Origin: Agelaius tricolor
Taxonomy: Eukaryota > Chordata > Aves > Passeriformes > Icteridae
Length of the DNA stretch: 64,000 bases
Assembly (NCBI GenBank): GCA_023055355.1
Contig: JALJCS010000004.1
Coordinates: 21,147,744-21,211,743, forward strand
Direction: 5' to 3'
Positions 41,801 to 54,747 of the stretch are shown in pieces (the first letter of the stretch is position 1; every line of letters starts with the position of its first letter). The position numbers and the translations under genes were made by a program. The notes beneath the pieces are model-generated. The model searched no databases, was not told the DNA's origin, and was given only the letters and a program-made list of their open reading frames with translations.

Positions 41801-44520
41801 AGAAGAAATCATAGATACAAGTTACAGTTGTCTGTATATCTCACATAAAACAGCCACAAATTAATCCCTAGGATTATGACTGGGAATTAAACAAGGTAAT
41901 TAGTTCTCATCTCCATCTCTGCTGGAAGTTGCATGTTCTTAAGCACTTAGTTTATCCTCCTGTTTATCATCCACTGCACTCTGGTGCAGTGTGGGTGTTA
42001 TCTTCACATGGCAGAAGGAGAATGGGATCCTTGTGTCTGCCACAGAAACCTGTGCATGATCCCTCTTGTTTATGGGCTATGTGTTTGGAAGACAAGTTGC
42101 AGCCTGGTTTCAGATGCCTTAAGGGAAAAGCCTGGGATCTGGATCTAAAACAGACATTCAAGAAAAAAAGCATTTTAAGGATCTTGTTGCCAGGCAAAAT
42201 TATTTTATTCAGAAATTGGAGCTTTAATGAGATTTGCAGCATTGAGTGTACTCAATGAACTAACCTTCACAAAACATGCAATAAACTTCTTGGACTGATT
42301 ACCTGTAATATATCTGAACCTATGGCTGCAACACTTAACTCCACCCTTTATTAACCTAGAGATGAGTGAGAAGTTTTTAGTGGATTCTGTGAGTGCTTTT
42401 CTCCACAATGGAGATAAAATTACTTTTGTTTTTGTCCTGAACAAGATGCACTATAGTTTTCCAAATGTTTGACTCTTTTCTTCTGTCAAAAACCCCATTA
42501 TTTAAGTTGTTCCAGCCATGAATAGAAATATTGACAATAAATCACTTTTCACTGAAAACTGTCCATCAAACTGAATCCTACATCCTTATCCATATATCCT
42601 GTAGTTTGTATTGATTAATGGGGCATAATTGGACCCAAATTCCCTAATGCAACCTGTATATTTTTAGGTTTTTTGAAAAAGTTATTTGCAAACTAATACC
42701 TCAAGCTGTATTTCTCTAGTGCTATGCACGAGAATGTCCTATTTAATTTTCTATGCTAATTGTGTGGCTAATTTTCTAGGAGAAATACGACAGTAACTGA
42801 CTGGTTTTTGTATTCCTGCTAGTGATACTGGAGTAAAAATCCCTGCGTACCTGTTGGAAGAAGGAATGCAAGGAAGATGTGCTTGCTTTTTTAACCTGTT
42901 GATTTGCCATGACTTGATGTTTCTAGAAGGCCAGATGAACAAGCTGTACCTGCTTTAGGAGAAATTGACGTTTTCTTTGTTTACTTGCACCCCAGATTCA
43001 AAAAGACATGGAAAATAGCACATGGAAAAAATATACTTTCATGTTTCTTGCCAAATGATTCCTTGAAGAAAGGGTTTCTTAGGCCACTGTAATCTCAAAA
43101 CCACCCACAGAGAGAAATAGAACCTTTGTGAAAGAAAGCAGTGCATCACTGCTGAGTTAAAGAGAAAGGTCCTAAAAAGAAAATATAATTAAAAAACTTA
43201 CTGCAAAATGCCACTAGTTCATTTGCCTTCAAATGAAAATATCTTGCAAAATCAAGATGTTTTCTTTGCTTTCTGCTTATAGAAAACTACTTTAAAGGCA
43301 AAGAAAAACAAAAGAAGCTAAATTAGCAAATCATACAAAAGGCAATCCAAGACATGGAGAATAAAGTTTCATCCCTTTTTTATAGACTGATTGATTTAGC
43401 TTCTGATGATTTGTATGAAAAGCAATTTGAAACATGACTTTCATTACTGCCTTGTGCCTTTGATTTCTCTTCTCAACTGTTACTTGCTTATTTGTTTAAG
43501 CTATTATGAGTCTGAGTCACTTATGATGTGTGGAGCAACACAGCTGAGCTGACTGGAAATAGTTCCTAAGAGATTTCCCCCTAGATGAAATCAGAATATG
43601 TTTCTCCTGACCATAGTGTTCCTTGTGTGGGATCAGCAGAAAACCTGTATTTTAGAGGACATGTTTTTTATACCATGTTGATTCCCACAGAGAGCCAGCT
43701 GAACAAGACAGATCAGATTACTCCTCAGAAAATACTAGTTTCTATTGGTTTGGCTCTCTGGGATTTTCTGCCGAGCAAGGATCATGATTTCTCTCCTTCC
43801 CTCCCTCTTCTGCATCATCATCTATCTTTCACTTTCTCCTTTTCCCACCACAGCTTCTCCTGGTATAGTACTTGGCCCTTCTCTGCAAGTAGGATACTTG
43901 TCCTCTGCATGCCTCACTTTCAAAACTGCACCATGGCAAGCTGAGTGTCGTTTTCCTAATGTCTTTTCTACTCTGTGTTGTGGGTAAAGGGTGTCTATCA
44001 CTGAACTTTTTAATAACTAGTTAATAAAACAACTGATTATGCATGCTTAATATAGAAAGGACACCAAATATTAAAATATCAGGCAACATTTCTGTTGGAA
44101 AAAAAAATTATAACTGGCAACCCCTCAGATTATTTCTTCCAGCATGTAGGAGGATGATGGCTCATATGGTACCAGGTCTGTTTTTCCCTCTGACTGCAGA
44201 GAACTGAAGTAGTCCTTCCCACCTGATGTTTATTGATCCCTCCAAAGGCTGGCTGCTGGCAGCCAAGTTGTGGTTGTTCCTACCAGCAATCCTGCTCTTG
44301 GACATGGTAACAGCAATCACAGAAGGAGAAGATAGGGCAATTTCAGATTCTAAATTTGTAAATTAGCAAAATATTTAAAGTTATGGTGGTAGTTAAAAAC
44401 TAAGGGGAGTGAGGCAAAATGGGAACTACTGGAAAGGGAAAGTAGGTTTCTGGTTGCAGTGTGTGTAGTGTGTAAGAAATTTCCTTCTCTGCTCCTTCCT
44501 TTTTCTTTTAGAGGTGATTT

Positions 44521-44570
44521 CTAGATTGGAAAATACCTAGATATCTAGAAAGATATCTAGATTGGAAAGA
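44521..44570. repeat. Short direct and palindromic repeats
   Basis: CTAGATTGGAAA occurs at 44521-44532 and again at 44558-44569. TAGATATCTAGA-type palindromes lie between the copies. Confidence 0.8.
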
Positions 44571-45982
44571 CTGGAGATGAGGGAAAAAAGGTGTTCCTCT
44601 GGGTGCTCTGGAAACAGCAGAGGTCTGACATCTGCTGGTAAGAGAGTTCTGTATCAACTTCTGGCTTTCTGCTCTGAATTTTGCTATTTTAAAGAAGTTT
44701 TTGACCCTTTTGGTTGTTTAAAGTCTGAATTTCATTTTGGTTTTGCAAATTCTACAGAATAAGTGGTGGGAGGTTTCTCACTTAGTAAAAACTATGAATG
44801 CCTGGTAGCTGAAGAAGTGTCTTTCTCAGGAGAGAGACCATTCCTTTGTAGAAAATACCCCATATTTTTCCACCTAAAGCTGTTATCTTTCTGACTGAGA
44901 AGCAGCTAGAGGTATTGCTCCTGACGCCCTCTCTGACATGTTCTTTGGGAGAAAAAGATAGTGCATGTCCTTGATAATTGCTTCATAAGAGCTACATGGA
45001 AGGGAAATTCTGCTTGGCTACATGTGGCTTGACTGGAGTGGAGGAAAAGTCTCCCTCTTCTCTTTCACTTAAAGTCTGAGGGACAGTCATGTCCCAGGAA
45101 AACGAGAAGCATGTTCTTATGGGGATAGCAGAGCCGACCACTTTCACTGGGTAAGTGTGTGATCCTCACAATGATGTCTTAAAACAGATGTGAACATTTA
45201 ATAGCAAGGGTTAGTAATGCATACCTAGTTCATATAAGTGTTGCTAATAGAGACAGTCTAAAAAATTTCTTCATATTTATTGGTGCCCCTATATGCAAAG
45301 GAATAGAAAACATCTGCTCCAAACAAGAAAATCTGGATACTGTGTTTGCTACAGGATTCCTGAGCACTGACAAGGTTGAAATTCTGGAGCCAGAACCCTT
45401 CATAATTTAACTTAAATTGATATCTCTTTGAATGATGACAGATACAAGTTCATTCTGTAATATTTTATGATAGTATTGTTAGTGGCAAGTTAGAGACATA
45501 TCATTTTCCCAAAGATTTTTAACAATTTCCTGCTTTTTGGGGCAAGTGCCTTATTACTGCATACATTAAAACATCAGAGGGCCTAGCATCTGAGAACAGA
45601 TGTTTATAGAAACAAAATCAACACTGTGATAATCTCTTCTTTTCACTCTCTGAAAATCAGTGACAGACAAATATAGAGACAATAAATTTAAATTATGATA
45701 CATGTTTTTCTGCATTTGGAAACATGGGCTTCAACACATTGCTGGATGTCTGTGAGTAGTGACATAAATTGGAATATAACCTGCCTATCTAAAAGGAAAA
45801 GTTGACAATGAAAATAAGCTAAAAATAAGTCAGATTATTCTCTTTTCAAAATTGCTTTAACAGTAAGATTAGTTTTTGTAATAAATGCATGATCAATCAC
45901 TTCTTTGCTTAAGAAGATAAAACTGGTTCTGAAATTTTTAACTGTGATTTTATCTTTTGGCTTGTAGAGCAAAACAATTATC

Positions 45983-46054
45983 TTAAAATTATTAAATTTA
46001 AAAATTAAATTTAAATTTAATTAATTTTAATTTAAAAATTTAAATTTAAAAATT
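45983..46054. repeat. A/T-only tract with TTTAAATTTAA palindromes
   Basis: Seventy-two consecutive bases contain no G or C and are built from AAATTT and TTAAATT blocks that can self-pair. It is a simple low-complexity tract. Confidence 0.9.
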
Positions 46055-46474
46055 GTTGAAATCAGTTGGAAGCTTTCTTGATTTTAATTGTGTACTGACT
46101 TATTTAATGTGATCCTCTTGGGTTTTTTTGCTCCTGTTCCTTCATTCTATTTTCAATATACATGTAGGAATAGAAGGAGAAATAGGAGGAAGTCTTAGGT
46201 GGTATGGCATGACTACCACATGTTTTCCCATGCTCTACCTTCCTTCTGAAATATGAATTTCTGTTCAGATACCTCATATAAAAAATAATATTGAGTTATA
46301 ATACTTCTGACTTTGCATCCAAATAATAACAGACAGATATTTCTGTCCTTCAGATCACAATATATTTTTCTCTAACAACAGAGGGAGATAGGTGATGGCA
46401 TTTCAAAAACCAGTATTCGTGGCTCTGTACACAAAAAAATATATCTTATGTCTCACAGCAATTTAAAAATAGCT

Positions 46475-46600
46475 GATTCTCTGTATACAGAGACAAGGAA
46501 ACAGAAACACAGGAGAACTGAAGGATTTGTCAGAGGGATTTCTATCCACAGCAGATTGGAAAACAAAATACTTCCTGACTAAGTACTCTGTTATAACCAA
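46475..46600 (-). repeat. Possible MIR-like SINE relic, antisense
   Basis: GACAAGGAAACAGAAACACA and then GGATTTGTCAGAGGG follow reversed MIR ('gaggaaactgaggcacagag … gacttgcccaagg'). Only the core is visible. Confidence 0.4.
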
Positions 46601-49600
46601 AATGTATAACTTCTCCCATTTTTGAATGCTGATGTTTCTGAACTGAAATGTCAAAATCACCATCAGAGAACACTGCAATACATAGATCAGGGTCAGTGGG
46701 GAAGGCCATGCCCTTTTGAAAAAAAGATTCACCAAATAAAAGTAACTGGAATGAATTTTGGCTTCTAATGCAGAATTTGGGAATGCATCTGAGCAGTTCT
46801 TTTTATGTATTTCTCACAAAATAACCTACTTGTAGTCTCCTCCACACCCAAACAATAACTTCTCAGACCAATGGGAGCAGTATTCCACATTTAAGTATAC
46901 ATATATCAGCTTTAGTTATTCGTTAGTAAAATAAATGCAGAGATGATCTCTCGGTAGGATATGCTGTCTGCTTAGTGTTTTTTCTGATGGCTGGGCATTT
47001 TCTTTTATTGTGTCTGTTTCCTCAACTTTTATTCTTCATAATCACAAGAATAGCTGCTCTGTTTTCTCAGCTGAGAAGCAGACTTGCTTGTCTCAACTGC
47101 AAAACAGCAAACTGGGGGTAGGACGCTTCTTGCAGATTTAACATGGTCACTGCATTGAATGTGATTTCCTGTTGGCTGATCTTCTCCCCAGGCATGGGAA
47201 TCTCTCTGGGCTGGCTGCAAAGACAGAATGCTGATGAGTGGCAGGGGTCCGAGTGCTGGGTCAGTGGTAGGGAACAACAGGCCTTCACAACCAGCCCTGC
47301 AGCACCAGCAGTCACAAACAGGAAGGAGGCCCATTTTGGGAAGACACCTGCAGTAACAGAAAGTCCATCTATTTGGAAAGCCTTTATACAATACAGAAGG
47401 TTTTCCACAAAAGGCAGAAGGGACAAAGAGAATTGCTGATCATTTCCCAGGTAGTGACTGGCAAGACACAAAACACATCCCAGCATTCCTTATCCCCCCC
47501 TTTCACCTCCTTGACTACAGATCTGAGTGTATGTCTGTGCCTCTGGGGTGAGATGAGGCGCCAATGCACATGCACATGCACCTGCCTCACGTGCATATAG
47601 ACAGTGAAACATAAGTGTTGCTTATAAATCCAATTTACTCGTACCATGGCAAGAGCAAAACAAAAATATAAGATGTAAGGCAGAAGTGGCAGGCCACTGG
47701 AAGGCAAGAAAATCACCCCCTGGGACCTGGTTTTGCAGATGGACTGTGAGATGCCCAAACACAGGTGGGCTGTCTGCCTGGGTGCCTAGTTTTTGTGCTT
47801 TGCATGCAGGTAGTGGTGCTTATAACACAAGTGTAAAACAAGCCTTACTTCTTACTAATTTTTGTTTTTTACTTAGAATATTGGGGTTTTTATCATTAGT
47901 ATTGTTCTTTAAGTACTCAAAATAAATCAGTTAAATATTAGACAAAAAGATGTTTATTTTCCTTTTTGTCAGTACATGAACATCCCTGCTCTCTTGTGCT
48001 TTCTCTTCCTCTCTCTCGTTTGTGTTTACATCCTCCCAGACAGTTCTTGTGCTCACAGCTTTCTTTAACAGGACTGTTTTATTCTTTGTAAAATTGAGAC
48101 TTATAAAAGAAATAAATCTTGCTATTGTTCTCTTGGGGTGCAGCTGTGCTAAACTGCAATCATGGGAGTTGAAACAGGTTTCCTCTCACAATAACACCCG
48201 TTTCCTGACACTCTTTTTAATAACATGAGTGTCTTCAGCTGACCAAGGGGAACAAGAGCTCTCTGCTCAGCACTTCTGAAGCTAAAATTACACTTGTGTA
48301 GCACAGAAAAGTTACTCTTATATTACAATATTTAATTTATTTTTTTGCATTGAATAAAGATCCACTAGATCTCTAATTTCTGAGTTAATGCTTCCATTTC
48401 CCCCTGCACCTTCTCTGTCTGAAGTTTCTCCTACTACTGAGACATATTTATGCACAGAGAGCTAACTAATCTAGGCCTTACCACTTACCTCACCTTCTTT
48501 GTCTTTTCCCTCAAAGATGAACACAAAAAAGTAGATCAAAACATCTGAGAAAGATGCAAAATACAGTTTGTCAAGTCTCATGAGGATGGAAAAACATGAC
48601 ACTTCCAGCATATTGAGGCACTTCCTCTGACTTCTGCAAGGAAGAGTGAAATGGGTATCTTTGCATTTCAGATCTTTCCCTTGTAAAAGTTACTGGAGTA
48701 GTAGAATGGTGTTAACCTCTCTATGTCCAAACCTTTAGATAAAACATGTGGCTAGATATGTCTGATTTTTATTAGTGATATAAACACAAATGTGATACTC
48801 TCACTTTGATTGATACCTTAGAAGCTGACAAAAAGATGTCTTTTCCTCTTTTTCTTTTCCTGACATGAATAAATGATGTTTACAGAGCAGCCAAGATATT
48901 ACAATATTGTTGAAAACAGGAAGGAGTGAGTTCTTCTCACTTTTATTTCAGAAGATGTTGCTACGGAAAGCAGTATCTGCTTTAGATAAGTGTGAAAAGC
49001 TGTACAGGAAATGAATCTTTTCAATGTTAATAGTTTTAACCAATAAATTTTCCTTCTTTGTATATAGCAGGGACTTTCAAGCCCTTCAGGAAAACCTGCT
49101 TTATAAACACAAAACTGCTTCATGTTTTGTTTGCATCTTCCATGTCTGCCCTGCAAGACCTTATTATTATAACTTTTCCTTTAACACAGGGGAGAGCCTG
49201 GACCCAGTACTAAGAAAGAAAACATGAAAAGACACTTTTTCTTTTTTTCCTTTTTTCAGGGTAACAAGGTCATGAAAATGACAATCTGCAGGATGCAATG
49301 CCTGGGTAAACTGCTGGTGTGGAAGGAGCTGCCAATAGGAAGAACACCTGTAAAGGGCTCTGTACTATCTCATCCTCATTGTGTCTCTCTTACTATACAC
49401 AAAGAGCACTTTTTGAGGACTGCTGTCACAGACCTTGGCTGCATGTAATTCTTAGGGGCAACAAAACAGATCCAGGCAGAGAGAGTGGGAAGATGATGTC
49501 CGTGGTGACATTTGCTTGCTCTAGAGTATTCACAAATGTTGCTATTTATTTAAGCATGGCATTACATGGATTTCCGAGCCTGATTTCAGGAGAATTGGAA

Positions 49601-49689
49601 GTCTCGGTCCTTGATACACAAAATTTATCCTGCTCAAAAACAATAACCAACAGTGTTTTGAAGGGCTATGACATACTGGAGAAAAATGC

Positions 49690-49860
49690 CTGGCACTGGA
49701 AATCACATGGCCTGACTTCAACTCTTTGTAAAGCTTTCTATGAGGTCTTGGGAAAGACATCTAATGTACATTTGATGTGTGTCAAGTTCTTCAGCATGAA
49801 TAATTGTTTTCAACATCTGTGAACTTCTATGAGATCTACAGTGGAAAAGCACTAGGGAAG
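49690..49860 (+). repeat. Possible MIR-like SINE relic
   Basis: GGCACTGGAAATCACATGGC, GGTCTTGGGAAAGACATCTA and AACATCTGTGAACTT follow MIR in the right order, and GTGGAAAAGCACTAGG may be its 3' part. The open frame 49319-49822 runs through it and is therefore probably not a gene. Confidence 0.4.
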
Positions 49861-51487
49861 CTTGATCTATAACCCTATTCAGAGCCCTCCCGCCAGTCAT
49901 CCACATGTTTCTGGCATGACTCACTCCTAGCTTTGTCCTTCTTCTACCAGTCTTAAGCAAAGCTGTGTTTTGCCTGAGGTTGAATTGTTTGTGAACGGTT
50001 GAGGAAAAAAAATTCAGCTACCCTGTGCTGAAATGTGAGATGAGAGGAAGGAGGAAGAGCCCTAAACAAACAAAAATGAGGGAATGAGTCCTGAGGTTTT
50101 TATGTGAACATCTGGTAGTACCAAAGCCACAGGAGGCCAAAGGCTGAATTTCTGATTCTAAGAAAGGACTTAATGAATATAATAAGCAGTACTGATAGTT
50201 TCAATGAAAGATTGCTGAGATTTAGCAAAAATGAACATTTGAAAGTCATCATTTTAGTAGTTCTGACTGTAGCAATGTTTTCAATCATGATTTGCCAACT
50301 TTCCAGCAGAAGTTCGTATGCTTTGTTCTCGTCTGGATTGCTGATTAGTCTCCTTATTAAAAATACAGAAAGCTAAAACTTCTGCCAATGGTTCCACAAA
50401 GCCTCTTGCTGCTATTTTAACTTTGTCCCTGACCTTTACCAAAACATAAGGACAAGGTCACTTATATTAAAATTACCTGAATAAAGGTAAGAAGGTGTTT
50501 GTAGGTTTACTGGAAGGTTTGGATCTTTAATTGGTTATTCAATTACTAGCTAATTACTGATTACTTAATGACAGAGAGTTCACTCTCTACCTATGACTTA
50601 CAACAGAAATGTCTCATTTTAGCATAAAGGTGATGTAATACTTTCTCTCCCTTCAAACCACATTATCCGATTTAGACTTAAAATGAAAACAAAAAATGTC
50701 TAAAAGTCAAAACCTGCCTTTGCATGCAAACACAACTCCTGAAGTCATATGGACAAGTATGCCTGTATCTCATAGAATATAGCCCCCAGTTTGGGTTAAA
50801 ATTCAGCATTGCTATGCTGCATATTAAGGTGCTCTCATAGGTTAAACCAGTGATGATCTTCTTCCTCAGCACTGATTTAAAAGGCTGAAACCAACCCCAC
50901 CCCCTGCACCCTAAATTTTTATGGAAAACTATGTATTCTGAGCAGTACAGTAGATTTGGACTTAGTAAATCAAACTTGAAAGAAGGTACTTCTTGTGCTA
51001 GTTTCAACATATTTAATAGGAAATGCTTCTCTGGTTAGAGAAGTACAGAAAAAAATATTACATTAGTACTAATACAAACAGATTAGCTGGACACTCTAAA
51101 AGCTGTGTCTTTGTGGTTTTTCCCTGTCTATGCACTCATCCTGCAAAATGTCAACATAAATTATGCCTCCTTAATTTGAACCTATCTATCTGGATTGATA
51201 CCTGCCATCAGTTCTTTTGATGATTATCCATTTTGTGTCAGGACATTTTTCAAATAAAGAACAAATAAGCCAAAACAAAATATTAAAAGGTACCTTTCTT
51301 TTTGGTGCTTATGCTGGGCAGCAGTTAAATGTTTCCAGAGAACTCTGCTGAGTATGTTGCCAACATTTTTCTGAAATAAAAATGTAGACTCCAGTGTTGT
51401 TTCCTTCTTAAAACATTTTCTGCCTTCTACAGCTTTTCTATGACTGCAAAATAGAGCTCCAAGGATATAAAATAATAAAATATTCTA

Positions 51488-51508
51488 CTTTCTTTTTTTT
51501 TTTTTTTG
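51488..51508. repeat. Poly(T) tract
   Basis: About 15-20 T residues with one or two interruptions. No element body is attached. Confidence 0.7.
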
Positions 51509-52039
51509 CATATGTGCACTGGCAATGTAGTTGAAAGGCAATATATATAAAATATGTTTCAGTAGGAGAAAGGTTCATTTTTCAAAATTTTTCTTTTAGC
51601 TTTATAACAATACAGTTAAAAACACTCATGCGATATATATATTAACAATGGGTAGCATATGGATAATCTGATATATGAGTAAAATGAGTAAGTAAGTAGC
51701 TTCACTGATTGACTTATTCAGTGGATTTATACTGGTTTAACAAAAGGTGAAAGTTTCTTAAGTATTGAATGTGTATTTGAGGCATGCTTATTTGACACAG
51801 TGTGGTAAATATGGTTGTCTTGGAAACAATTTGGACAGAATTACAGAGTTTCTTAGTAAATGGTGTCAGAAGGCCACATTTTAGTTCAGAATTCATCACT
51901 CATGGGCAAAGTTCCAGAATTGAGAACTTCACTTTTGCCAATGTGCTTCTCCAGTCGATATCCTACCTCCCAAGTATTTATAGGGCATAATTTTATATGA
52001 TCTATTGAATTTATTACATATTCAGCAGCTTAGGATCAA

Positions 52040-52145
52040 GATAATACACAGGGAAAAAGAAACAACAAAAGCCACCCAATCCAAAAAAACAACAATCCAA
52101 CCCAAAATCTCCAAAAAACAAGGCCCAAAAAAGTCAACACACAAA
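52040..52145. repeat. A/C-rich low-complexity sequence
   Basis: CAAAA, CCAAAA and CCAACC words dominate about 100 bp, strongly strand-asymmetric in base use. Confidence 0.6.
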
Positions 52146-52535
52146 TGTTCTTTCAACACTAGTTTTCAGGAGTTTTGTTAGTGGCAGAAAACCACCGCAC
52201 AGCAAAAGTTTTCCACTGCCTGCAATAATGCTTCTAATCATACTAATTCTAGGCATTATGGGCATATAAACTGATTAAATTATTGGCATTTAACATGACA
52301 CTTGTGTTTTTTGCAGCTGTTCAGTGGCATATACATAGAGGAAAATATACAGATGCTTAGATATTATTGACAGCTGGAGAGGGGCTGTCCACAGCAAGTT
52401 AACCCCACACTAGCTAAATGAACGCAATCTTTAAATTTATATCAGGTTTTCTTCCCACTACACAAAAAGTAGAGATTGAAGAATATTTATTTGTCTATTG
52501 ATTGTTTTTGTTGAGGCAAAACATAGAACACAAAA

Positions 52536-53785
52536 AAGATCGCAAGAAGGAGTAGCCAGCATGGAATCACTAAAGATAAAATATGCTAGAACAACCTGAT
52601 TCTTTTATATAATGAAACCAGTATGGCTGAAGAGAGAACAGTAGATATTATTTACTTTGATTTCAGCAGTGCTTTAGATGGTGTCTCTCACAACATTCTC
52701 ATAGACAAACTCATGAAGTGTGAGTTAAATGACTGGACAAAGAGATGGACTGAGAATGGGCTGAGCAGCAGATTCCAGAAGGTTGTGATGAGTGACACAG
52801 TCTGGTTGGAGGCCTGTCACTAGTGATGTTCCATGGGGTCAGTACTGGGCTCCATGTTGTTTAAATTTTTCATCAGTGATTTGGACAAAGAGACAGATGC
52901 TTCCCCAGCAGGCCACTCATATGCAAAACTGGGAGCAGTGGCTAATACCCCAGAGTGCTGTGCAGCCCTTCAGAAGGGCCTTGACAGGGCGGAGAGATGG
53001 GCAGTGAGGAACCTTCTGAAATTTGGTAAAGGCAAATGCAGGGTCGTGAACTGGGGAGGAATAACCCCAGGCACCAGCACAGGCTGAGGCTGATCTGCTG
53101 GAAAGCAGCTCTGTGGAGAAGGACCTTGGGGTCCTGGTGGACAGCAAGATGTCCCTGAGCCAGCAGTGTGTCCTGGTGACCAAGAAAGGTCACCAGGACA
53201 CAGTGGGGTGCATTGGGAAGAGTAGTGCCAGCAGGGTGAGGGGGGTGATCTTGCCCCTCTACTCAGCCCAGGTGAGGCACATCTGGAGTGCTGTGTCCAG
53301 TTCTGGGCTCCTCAGTACAAGAGAGAGACAAAGCTCCTGAAAAGAGTCCAGTGGACAAAGATGATTGAGAGACTAGAATAACTTTCTTGTAAGGAAAGGC
53401 TGAGAGAGCTGGGCCTGTTCAGCCTTGAGCAGAGATGGCTGAAAGAAGACTTCATCAATATCTGGAAGTATCTGAAGGGAGGGTGTCAAGAGGATGGAGC
53501 CAGGCTCTTTGTGGTGCTGAGCAATAGGACATGAGGAATAGGCAGAAACTGATGCACAGGAAGTTCCACCTGAATACAAGGAAGAACTTTACTATGTGAG
53601 GGATGGAGCACTGGAACAGATTGTCCAGAGAGTTTGGGAAGTTTCCTTCACTGGAGAAATTCAAGATTTGTGTGGACACAATTTTGTGCCACGTCTCATA
53701 TGACCCTGGCTTTAGTAGGGAGGTTGGACCAGATGACATACTCTGGTCCCTTCCCTTCCCTTACCCAGTCTGTAATTCTCCAAAA
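52536..53785 (+). mobile_element. CR1 LINE, RT region to 3' end
   Basis: Starting near GTAGCCAGCATGGAATCACT, CR1 ORF2 can be followed through GATTTCAGCAGTGCTTTAGA, ACATTCTCATAGACAAACTC, GGTCAGTACTGGGCTCCATG, GCTGGAAAGCAGCTCTGTGG and GCTGTGTCCAGTTCTGGGCT to GGTTGGACCAGATGACATAC near the end. The stretch corresponding to the FADD box is deleted. Many indels break the frame. It contains a 15-bp perfect palindrome at 53167-53202 where the CR1 consensus has only a partial one. Confidence 0.92.
53167..53202. repeat. 15-bp perfect inverted repeat inside CR1
   Basis: TGTGTCCTGGTGACC (53167-53181), a 6-base loop AAGAAA and the exact reverse complement (53188-53202). The right arm departs from the usual CR1 sequence at this place. 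Confidence 0.95.
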
Positions 53786-54593
53786 CTAAAAGTCTCAGCT
53801 TTAGAAAAACTTTGCTATTTGTGAATAGTTTAATGCAAAAACCTTCTTTGAATTAGAAAGAAAAGACTGCAGCCAAAACTATTACTGAAAGCTACCACCT
53901 GAACTGTGATGCAAACCTAGCTCCATGTTTGGATTGCAAACTGCAATCCAAATAGACAACTGTGTGAAGGAAGCAAGCTTAGAAAGGAAAAGTGACTTTT
54001 CCACTGATGGTTGGAGCAAAGCCCTAGCTGCCAGACTTCCAATAGAAGAGTTATATTCCTGCTGACCTCAGCCTGGCCAAAAACCACCTTGATTTTCTGC
54101 CAAATTTGAAGGTAGAATGGATATGTCTCAGACAACACACAATCTGTATGTTTTACAGCAGTAAAACTTAGTATGCGCCATCTCATATCAGTAATGTATA
54201 TGTTTTCTTGCATAGTGTTAGAATAGTGTTTCTCAAGCCCTTCTTCATTAGGTATGCACTGAACCCTCCATCCGACTGCTGACCAGCTGTTGAAGAGCAA
54301 CTGAAGTGGTTCAAATACTGTTAAGCAGATAAACACAATAAATCCTCCTGTGTGACAATACAATTATATGCATAATCTTATACTCATGTTACTTGTTTCT
54401 AGATCCCAAACACTGCCATGATTGCAAACCCTAGTGCTCTTCTTGTTATTTATTTTAGGTAGCCATCATTTGTCCACCAGACAAGGAGATGGCTCTTTGT
54501 GCTAGGCAATGTATAAATCTTCTATAAGCTTACTTAGGAAGCTTAAAAAGCATTCCTAAAATTTGGATATACACTGACTTGTCACTGTAATAT
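53786..54593. other. Intergenic, no gene seen
   Basis: Between two CR1 pieces. It contains a 148-codon minus-strand open frame (53917-54363) with no recognised motif. Confidence 0.6.
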
Positions 54594-54747
54594 GTTTCCC
54601 AGAAAGGTGGTATAATCTTCCTCATTGGAGATCTTCAGAAGCTCTCTGGATATGGACCTGGAAACCTGCTGTAGATAGCCCTGTTTGAGTATCAAGGCTG
54701 GACCTCCAGTGGTTCTTTCCAACTTTAACCATCTTGTGATTCTCTGA
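54594..54747 (+). mobile_element. CR1 LINE 3' tail
   Basis: CCCAGAAAGGTGGTATAATC, TCTGGATATGGACCTGGAAA, TGTAGATAGCCCTGTTTGAG and GGTTCTTTCCAACTTTAACC followed by TTGTGATTCTCTGA match the last ~150 bp of CR1. Confidence 0.9.

Larger units (their letters stand above)
35599..52535. other. Intergenic, no gene seen
   Basis: A 17-kb AT-rich stretch. It holds a GC-richer block (35780-36300), a perfect hairpin (36688-36731), three possible MIR relics and an all-A/T tract (45983-46054). Open frames of 120-184 codons occur on both strands but show no family motif I know. Confidence 0.6.

Noticed and set aside
47029..47758. Overlapping minus-strand open frames of 120-139 codons
   Set aside because: Several overlapping frames on one strand and another on the opposite strand, with no domain and no splice context; consistent with chance.
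49319..49822. 167-codon + strand open frame
   Set aside because: Its right part runs through a MIR-like relic and the rest shows no known motif, so it is most likely non-coding.
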